Source of the DNA: Hypericibacter sp050729195 | GTDB lineage: Bacteria > Pseudomonadota > Alphaproteobacteria > Dongiales > Dongiaceae | DNA length: 11,655 bases | Assembly: GCF_050729195.1 (NCBI RefSeq) | Contig: NZ_JBOHKS010000086.1 | Coordinates: forward strand, 1 to 11,655 | Reading direction: 5' to 3' | Shown here: positions 7,546-11,655 of the stretch, piece after piece | Layout: every line of letters starts with the position of its first letter | Position numbering within the stretch: the stretch's first letter is position 1 | Notes under the pieces: model-generated | Told to the model about the DNA's origin: nothing | Seen by the model: the letters and a program-made list of their open reading frames with translations, nothing else | Databases searched by the model: none | Program-made: the position numbers and the translations under genes

Positions 7546-8397
7546 CTATCTCTTCTTCTTGCCTTTGCGCTTGGGCGCTTCGTCCACCGCCGCGGCGATC
7601 TTGGTCTTGCGGCCCGCCTTGCCCTCGCAGGCCCCGCGCAGCTTCGTCAGGGCGTCGGCCAGCGCGTTATGCAGCACCCACACATCGCCCGAATAGCAGA
7701 TGAAATCGAAGCCGATATTGAAGTAATCGACACCGGCCTCGACCGTCGGCACCAGGCGGCCCAGCGCCTTGTCGTGGTTCCTGGTTGCGGCCGCGACCTT
7801 ATCGATCGCGTCGGTGAATTTCGGATCGCCGAACTGGCCGGGAATCCCGAGCGAGGTCGAGAGATCGAAATGCCCGACCCAGAGGCAGTCGACGCCCGGC
7901 AGGGCCGCGATCTTGTCGGCATTGCGCACGCCCTCGGCCGTCTCGATCTGACAGAACAGCGTGGTGCGCTTGTTGGCGGCCGCCTGTTTCTTGGCGACAT
8001 CGCCCGGCCGGTAATTGTCATGGGCGACCTGCAGCGCCACGCCGCGCTTGCCCTCCGGGTAATATTTCATGCAGTCGAGGATGGCGCGGGCCTCCTCGGC
8101 CGAGCCCACCATCGGCACCATGATGCCCTCAGCACCCATATCGCAGGCGCGCGCGATGTGGTCGTAGTTCTTCGAGGGCACGCGGCAGATGACCGCGATG
8201 CCCGCGGCCTCGAAATAGCGGATGGCGCTCTTGACGGTCTCGAAGGAGAAGCCCGAATGCTCGAGATCGAACAGGACGAAATCGCCGCCGGCCGATTTCA
8301 CGATATGGCCGATGCCCGGGGTGGCGAACTCGACGATGAAATGGCCGAGCTTCACCTTCTTGCTGCGGGCCATCTGCTTCAGGCTGACGCTTTCCAT
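7546..8397 (-). CDS. HpcH/HpaI-type class II aldolase
   Basis: A 283-residue cytoplasmic protein of the family that makes or cleaves 2-oxo acids through a metal-bound pyruvate-type enolate. Landmarks are DLEHSGF (44-50) with the putative catalytic base His47, Arg72 in VICRVP, the metal ligand Glu152 in QIETAEG, and Asp178 in VGHFDLSTSLGIPGQF (174-189). All expected active-site residues are present. The last 20 or so residues form an Ala/Lys-rich tail ending KRKGKKKR, which the core family lacks. ATG at 8397 has AAGGGA 10 bases upstream; an alternative ATG at residue 9 has none. It sits between the ABM-fold gene and the dehydrogenase, suggesting the two enzymes act in sequence: retro-aldol cleavage of a 2-oxo acid and oxidation or reduction of substrate or product. 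The exact substrate is not predictable. Confidence 0.9.
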   Translation of the reverse strand: MESVSLKQMARSKKVKLGHFIVEFATPGIGHIVKSAGGDFVLFDLEHSGFSFETVKSAIRYFEAAGIAVICRVPSKNYDHIARACDMGAEGIMVPMVGSAEEARAILDCMKYYPEGKRGVALQVAHDNYRPGDVAKKQAAANKRTTLFCQIETAEGVRNADKIAALPGVDCLWVGHFDLSTSLGIPGQFGDPKFTDAIDKVAAATRNHDKALGRLVPTVEAGVDYFNIGFDFICYSGDVWVLHNALADALTKLRGACEGKAGRKTKIAAAVDEAPKRKGKKKR

Positions 8398-8452
8398 GCT
8401 CCGCTGATCCCTTCATGGCGGCCTCGGGAATAGAGACTCCCGAGGCCCGCGG

Positions 8453-8758
8453 TTACTCCGATCCCTCGCAGACCAAGGCGTAGTCGGTGACGATCTTCTC
8501 CGCCACCAGGCGCGCGCTCGCGCTGTTGAACGAGGCGAAATGCGCCGATTTCAGATGCAGCTCGAAGGCCGCGCGGTCGTCATAGATCTCGTAGAGGACC
8601 ACCCGGTCCTTCTCCTTCGGCGGTTCCAGCACGTCGAAGCGCCGGCAGCCCGGCTCCTCGCGGACCGAGGCCCGCGCATTCTCGTCAATCAGCCGGCGGA
8701 ACTCGGCCTGGCGACCGGGCTTCAGGTGAAAATCCACCATGATCACGTAGCCCGACAT
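8453..8758 (-). CDS. Antibiotic biosynthesis monooxygenase (ABM)-fold protein, YgiN/LsrG-like
   Basis: A 101-residue small alpha/beta protein of the dimeric ferredoxin-like ABM family (PF03992). Typical features are a first strand ending in KPGRQAEF (13-20), EPGCRRFDVL (35-44), VVLYEIYDDRAAF (53-65) and the HLKSAHF motif (68-74). Members include quinol oxidases, LsrG-type isomerases of sugar-derived signals and many proteins of unknown activity, so no reaction is assigned. ATG at 8758 has a strong AGGGAGG 5 bases upstream; Met7 at 8740 is the alternative. The first 74 bases overlap the 3' end of the regulator gene in another frame, and the aldolase gene follows after 55 bases. In a sugar-catabolic run it may act as an isomerase or oxygenase on an intermediate. 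Confidence 0.85.
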   Translation of the reverse strand: MSGYVIMVDFHLKPGRQAEFRRLIDENARASVREEPGCRRFDVLEPPKEKDRVVLYEIYDDRAAFELHLKSAHFASFNSASARLVAEKIVTDYALVCEGSE

Positions 8759-9476
8759 GCTCGCCTCCCTGCTCGCCCACCACCTGCCAATACAAACCCG
8801 CCACCTGGTCGAGATGCGCGCGGATCACCCGCTCCGAACGGTCGGGGTCGCGCGACGCGATCGCCTCGGTGATGGCCGCATGGGCCCGGTAGGCGATCTC
8901 GTTCTGACCCGGATAGGTCAAGGTCATGGTGCGCTGTTCCATCAGCCATTCGGCGATGGCGGCATGGATCGCGGTGAAGATCGGATTGCGCGGGATCACC
9001 GCCAGCACATAGTGGAACGCCATGTCGGTCTGCTCGAAGCGGCGGATATTGCCGATCGAGAGCCGGTTCTCCTCGAGCGCGCGCCGGAGATCGATCAGGT
9101 CGGCCTCGGTCGCATGCTCCGCCGCGTGGCGCGCCAGCCCGATCTCGAAGAAGGTGCGGGCCTGCTGGAAATGACGGATGCCGTCGGGCTCGGAGAGCAT
9201 CAGCCGCGCCGTGCCGGCGAGGGATTCGATCACGAGCTTGGGCGTGGGCCGCGTCACGCGGGCGCGCTCGCCGCTACTGACCGCCACCAGACCCATGGTC
9301 TGCAGCGAATAGAGGGCCTCGCGCACCGCCGGCCTCCCGACCCCGAACTGCTTCATCAGATCGCGCTCGGAGGGAAGCTGGTCGCCCGGCTGATAGCCGC
9401 CCTCCTGGATCATGGCCTCGAGACGGGCCGCGACCTCCTCGGACAGCTTGCGTCGCCGGATGGGGCTGACTTGCAT
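8685..9476 (-). CDS. GntR-family (FadR subfamily) transcriptional regulator
   Basis: A 263-residue DNA-binding repressor, probably of its own operon. Residues 8-77 form the winged helix-turn-helix, with QLPSERDLMKQFGVGRPAVREAL (33-55) as the core. Residues about 95-230 form an all-helical FCD ligand domain with the full metal/carboxylate set Asp151, His155, His199 and His221, which in this family binds a metal ion that contacts acidic effectors such as sugar acids. The FCD domain ends near residue 230; the remaining 33 residues (QGGEH...RVPPAD) are unlike the family and are encoded largely where the ABM gene begins, so this tail may be a run-on after loss of an earlier stop. AAGGA lies 5 bases before ATG at 9476, inside the operator cluster. 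It is the first gene of the minus-strand run. Confidence 0.92.
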   Translation of the reverse strand: MQVSPIRRRKLSEEVAARLEAMIQEGGYQPGDQLPSERDLMKQFGVGRPAVREALYSLQTMGLVAVSSGERARVTRPTPKLVIESLAGTARLMLSEPDGIRHFQQARTFFEIGLARHAAEHATEADLIDLRRALEENRLSIGNIRRFEQTDMAFHYVLAVIPRNPIFTAIHAAIAEWLMEQRTMTLTYPGQNEIAYRAHAAITEAIASRDPDRSERVIRAHLDQVAGLYWQVVGEQGGEHVGLRDHGGFSPEARSPGRVPPAD

Positions 9477-9512
9477 TGGTATCCTTGGTATCTGGTGTAC
9501 CGTTTATACCAG
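9477..9512 (-). promoter_or_regulatory. Probable GntR operator cluster overlapping regulator start
   Basis: Four GGT/ACC-type half-sites are packed into 36 bases: TGGTAT at 9477-9482 and at 9486-9491 (a 9-base step), the short palindrome GGTGTACC at 9494-9501, and ATACCA at 9506-9511. TGGTAT at 9486 and ATACCA at 9506 form a perfect inverted repeat centred on GGTGTACC. The GGTNNACC core matches what I recall for FadR-subfamily regulators such as ExuR/UxuR (TTGGTATACCAA). The cluster covers the Shine-Dalgarno and a possible minus-strand -10 hexamer TATAAA (9508-9503), so bound protein should block the gene's own expression. No good -35 was found. Confidence 0.65.
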
Positions 9513-9696
9513 CCGGCCCCGACGCTAGGGCGACCGGTTCTCGCCGGTCAAGCCGGCGCAGGGCCGGTTCACTCAGTTCCCTGTGGAAAACCGGTACAAA
9601 CATCTCGAGCGATCGAGGTCGATCACGGGGGTGCGGGGCGGCTGGGCTTTGTTTTCCTAGGGCCGGACCCCTTGCCAAGGCGGAAACCGGGCTCGC

Positions 9697-9725
9697 TTGC
9701 TATCCCCCGACCCGGCTTCTACATA
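9697..9725 (+). promoter_or_regulatory. Weak candidate sigma-70 promoter for the TerB-like gene
   Basis: TTGCTA (9697-9702) and TACATA (9720-9725) are separated by 17 bases, giving a predicted start near 9732 and a leader of about 23 bases before ATG at 9755. Both hexamers are only partial matches. The 240 bases between the operator cluster and the TerB-like gene also hold two short palindromes, GACCGG..CCGGTC (9532-9549) and GATCGA-GG-TCGATC (9611-9624), whose role is unknown. Confidence 0.25.
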
Positions 9726-9754
9726 GGGGGCCCCGCATTTCAGGAGAGAATTGA

Positions 9755-10165
9755 ATGGCGAAGATCAGCCACCATGCCGCGCTCATCTACACGATGATGA
9801 TGGTGTCGGCGTCCGACCGGAACATGTCCGACGCCGAGCTCGGCTCGATCGGCGACATGGTGCTGCATCTGCCGGTGTTCGAGGATTTCGACCGCAAGAA
9901 GCTGCCCAAGGTCGGCGCCGATTTCGCCAAGCTGCTGCAGGAAGAGGACGGCCTCGACGAGGCCCTGTCGCTGATCAAGAAGGCGCTGCCGAAGAAGCTG
10001 CGCGAGACCGCCTATGCGCTCGCCTGCGAGGTGGCCGCCGCCGACGGCAAGGCCTCGCAGGAGGAGCTGCGGCTCCTCGAGCTGATCCGCAATCACCTCG
10101 ACATCGACCGTCTCACCGCCGCCGCCATCGAGACCGGCGCCCGGGTCCGTCACCGGACGGTGTAG
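9755..10165 (+). CDS. TerB-like tellurite-resistance family protein
   Basis: A 136-residue, mostly helical cytoplasmic protein of the TerB family. Two copies of an acidic, metal-binding-like motif are visible, SASDRNMSDAELGSI (18-32) and AAADGKASQEELRLLE (94-109), the latter matching the family's A.ADG....EE motif well. Between them is a charged helical segment (46-85). Such stand-alone TerB proteins are common in proteobacteria and most have no known link to tellurite; the role may be metal-related stress sensing. AGGAGAG lies 6 bases before the ATG. It is transcribed away from the catabolic run, with no other ter gene nearby, so it appears to be a single-gene unit. It is unlikely to take part in the sugar pathway. 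Confidence 0.85.
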   Translation: MAKISHHAALIYTMMMVSASDRNMSDAELGSIGDMVLHLPVFEDFDRKKLPKVGADFAKLLQEEDGLDEALSLIKKALPKKLRETAYALACEVAAADGKASQEELRLLELIRNHLDIDRLTAAAIETGARVRHRTV

Positions 10166-10209
10166 GCTGCGACGACCTCCGCATCGTTTGCGAGACGGTT
10201 ATCCTTACT

Positions 10210-10251
10210 CGTCACCCCGGCCCCCGCATCCGGCCGAAGGCCGGCATGACG
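10210..10251. repeat. 42-base palindromic intergenic element
   Basis: CGTCA (10210-10214) and TGACG (10247-10251) are terminal inverted repeats around CCCCGGCC and a perfect inner hairpin CCGGCC-GAA-GGCCGG (10230-10244). This layout is the common GTCA...CCGG...TGAC dispersed element of alphaproteobacterial genomes. It lies 45 bases after the TerB-like gene and could end or stabilise that transcript; no T-tract follows, so it is not called a terminator. The rest of the 231-base gap to the Rieske gene holds nothing recognisable. Confidence 0.65.
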
Positions 10252-10396
10252 ATTGGGAAAATCGCGTCTTGCCCTGAACGTTCGCGCTCCAGCCGCCTTA
10301 AAACGCCTCCATGATCGCGGGGTCGCGGCGATCCGCCTCTTTTCTTCCCATCACCGCCAACCAAGTCAGGCGTGGCGGGGGGAGTGAGGAGCATCG

Positions 10397-11047
10397 ATGC
10401 CCGTCGAGTATGTCGTCCCCCGACCCAGCCAGAAAACCGCCCCGTCCCCGCAAGCCACGCGCCGGGAATTCCTCTATCTCGCAACGGCAGCCACCACGGC
10501 GATCGGCGTCGCGTCCCTCGCCTGGCCGTTCCTCGATCAGATGAACCCCTCCGCCGACGTCATCGCGGCGGGCGGGCCCGTGACCGTCGATATCTCGAAG
10601 GTCGAGCCGGGCCAGCAGATCGTGGTGACCTGGCGGGGCCGGCCCATCTTCATCGTCCACCGGACGCCCGATGCGCTCACCGCGCTGCAATCCACGTCGA
10701 TGCTGGACCGCCTGCGCGATCCGCAGTCGCAGGCCCTGCAGCAGCCGCCCTATGCGAAGAACTGGTCCCGCTCGGTGAAGCCGGAGTTCGCCGTCCTGGT
10801 CGGCATCTGCACGCATCTGGGCTGTATCCCGAGCTTCCGGCCGACCGTCACCGCCGATTGGCCCGGCGGCTATCTCTGCCAGTGCCACGGCTCGAAATAT
10901 GATCTGGCGGGGCGCGTCTTCCGCGGCGTGCCGGCGCCCTACAATCTGCCGGTGCCGCCCTATCGCTTCGAGAACGACGCCACGCTGGTGATCGGCGACA
11001 ATCCGCAAGGAAGCAATTTCTCCCTCGACGACATCAACCAGCTTTAG
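10397..11047 (+). CDS. petA: Rieske iron-sulfur subunit of cytochrome bc1 complex
   Basis: A 216-residue protein that carries electrons from quinol to cytochrome c1 on the periplasmic face. TRREFLYLA (21-29) is a twin-arginine export motif at the head of the single membrane anchor (about 25-47). The [2Fe-2S] site is complete: CTHLGC (138-143) and CQCHGS (161-166), with ligands Cys138, His140, Cys161 and His164 and disulfide pair Cys143/Cys163. The second box has Gln162 where Pro (CPCHGS) is nearly universal. The segments MNPSADV (49-55), SKYDLAGRVFRGVPAP (166-181) and the insertion at 91-128 resemble beta/gammaproteobacterial PetA more than the usual alphaproteobacterial one. AGGAG lies 5 bases before ATG at 10397. 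No cytochrome b or c1 gene follows; the next gene is convergent, so this copy is outside a petABC operon. Confidence 0.92.
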   Translation: MPVEYVVPRPSQKTAPSPQATRREFLYLATAATTAIGVASLAWPFLDQMNPSADVIAAGGPVTVDISKVEPGQQIVVTWRGRPIFIVHRTPDALTALQSTSMLDRLRDPQSQALQQPPYAKNWSRSVKPEFAVLVGICTHLGCIPSFRPTVTADWPGGYLCQCHGSKYDLAGRVFRGVPAPYNLPVPPYRFENDATLVIGDNPQGSNFSLDDINQL

Positions 11048-11570
11048 AGGCGGCTGGCCGCTCCAACACGAACCCCCACTCGCCGTCGAGATCGAGCGAC
11101 GGCAGGCGGCGAAATCCCAGCGCCATGAGCAATCGCTGCGACGGCGCGTTGCCGGGCAGCGTGCCGGCGACGACGCGCCGCTTGGCGCGGGCCGCGAAGA
11201 GATAGGCGATCAGCCCCGCCACCGCCTCGCGCGCGAGGCCCTGGCCCTGCCAGTCGGGCGCCAGCGTATAGCCGATGCGGGCACCGGCCGGATCCGCCGC
11301 CGGCGCGAACAGACCGATATCGCCGATCAGTCTGCCGCGATCCTTGAGCGCGATCCCGATCTGGAACCAGCGGCCGGGCCAATCGGGATCGAGCCAGGCC
11401 ATCTCGGCGATCAGGGCCGCTGCGTCGGCAGGCCCGAAGCTCGACCAACCCTGCCAGGGCAGCACGTCGGGATGGGCGCGGTAGGCTGCCAGGTCGGGCA
11501 GGTCGCGCGCCTGGAACCGGCGCAGGGCCAGCCGCTCGGTCTCGATCCGGGTGAAAGCGCAATCGGGCAT
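11034..11570 (-). CDS. GNAT-family N-acetyltransferase, RimJ/RimL type
   Basis: A 178-residue cytoplasmic acetyl-CoA-dependent acetyltransferase. It opens with TERLALRRFQARDLPDLAAY (11-30), the classic start of the RimJ/RimL-like group (Acetyltransf_3). The acetyl-CoA pyrophosphate loop is QGQGLA (108-113), preceded by IGYTLAPDW (99-107), and the second CoA-side motif is NAPSQRLLMALGFRR (141-155). Length is normal. Substrate unknown: ribosomal protein, amino acid, antibiotic or polyamine are all possible. Its stop lies inside the end of the Rieske gene, a 14-base tail-to-tail overlap. No strong Shine-Dalgarno was seen before the ATG at 11570, where the upstream minus strand reads GAGAAAGAGTTTC; GAAAG is the best partial match. 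It is probably a single-gene unit, unrelated to its neighbours. Confidence 0.9.
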   Translation of the reverse strand: MPDCAFTRIETERLALRRFQARDLPDLAAYRAHPDVLPWQGWSSFGPADAAALIAEMAWLDPDWPGRWFQIGIALKDRGRLIGDIGLFAPAADPAGARIGYTLAPDWQGQGLAREAVAGLIAYLFAARAKRRVVAGTLPGNAPSQRLLMALGFRRLPSLDLDGEWGFVLERPAASKAG

Positions 11571-11623
11571 GAAACTCTTTCTCGCGAGCCTCGGCCCTCA
11601 ACCAACCATGGCAACCCCACAAC

Positions 11624-11655
11624 AGAAAAGGGCCGCATCCCCGAAGGGATACGGC
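11624..11655 (-). terminator. Intrinsic terminator for a minus-strand gene beyond the right edge
   Basis: Read on the minus strand, GCCGTATCCC (11655-11646), loop TTCG, and GGGATGCGGC (11641-11632) form a 10-base stem with one U-G wobble, closed by the extra-stable C(UUCG)G tetraloop, then CC and TTTT (11629-11626). On the plus strand the same position is a C/A mismatch, so the element is built for minus-strand RNA. It would separate the outside gene from the acetyltransferase gene. The stem could extend past the window edge. Confidence 0.65.

Noticed and set aside
6398..7696. Plus-strand open frame of 432 codons opposite the dehydrogenase and aldolase genes
   Set aside because: It runs antisense through two genes with complete active sites and has no domain of its own.
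8757..9797. Plus-strand open frame of 346 codons opposite the regulator
   Set aside because: Shadow of the GntR gene; it continues through the intergenic region into the TerB-like gene in a different frame.
10145..10158. Small hairpin GTCCG/CGGAC near the end of the TerB-like gene as a terminator
   Set aside because: It lies within the coding sequence, the stem is only 5 bases, and no T-tract follows.
10298..11008. Minus-strand open frame of 236 codons opposite the Rieske gene
   Set aside because: Arg/Gly/Asp-rich shadow; the plus strand holds the complete Rieske cluster motifs.

Overview
The window comes from a GC-rich genome with very strong G/C at third codon positions and long antisense shadow ORFs. 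Protein style and the GC-rich intergenic palindromes suggest an alphaproteobacterium, perhaps a Rhodospirillales-like soil or plant-associated one. That placement is inference from composition and protein style, not from a marker gene.

Positions 1-9476 hold nine genes, all on the minus strand and read right to left: a FadR-type GntR regulator, a small antibiotic-biosynthesis-monooxygenase (ABM) fold protein, an HpcH/HpaI-type aldolase, a D-2-hydroxyacid dehydrogenase, then a complete CUT1-type sugar ABC transporter (periplasmic binding protein, two permeases, ATPase), and last the first 518 codons of an enzyme resembling D-apionate lactonase (ApnL), cut by the left edge. This reads as an import-and-degrade locus for a sugar, sugar acid or sugar lactone. 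The binding protein and permeases bring the substrate in, the lactonase-like enzyme would open a lactone, and the dehydrogenase and aldolase would process the acid to central metabolites. The regulator's own start is covered by a cluster of GGTAT/ATACC half-sites, so the locus is probably repressed until an acidic intermediate binds the regulator. The substrate cannot be read from the sequence; apiose/apionate-type compounds are the best lead, through the lactonase family only.

Three gaps inside this gene run carry palindromic elements. GC-rich head-to-head repeats lie at 1596-1727 and 4635-4763, and a facing pair of unrelated-looking but structurally matching hairpins lies at 6275-6374. A strong intrinsic terminator sits directly behind the binding-protein gene (4765-4800) and should leave the binding protein more abundant than the permeases.

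From 9513 rightward the content is unrelated: a TerB-like gene (plus strand), a 42-base palindromic element, a Rieske iron-sulfur protein without cytochrome b or c1 genes beside it (plus strand), a GNAT acetyltransferase (minus strand) that overlaps the Rieske gene tail to tail, and at the extreme right edge an intrinsic terminator for a minus-strand gene lying outside the window. No tRNA, rRNA, CRISPR array, transposase or phage gene was seen.
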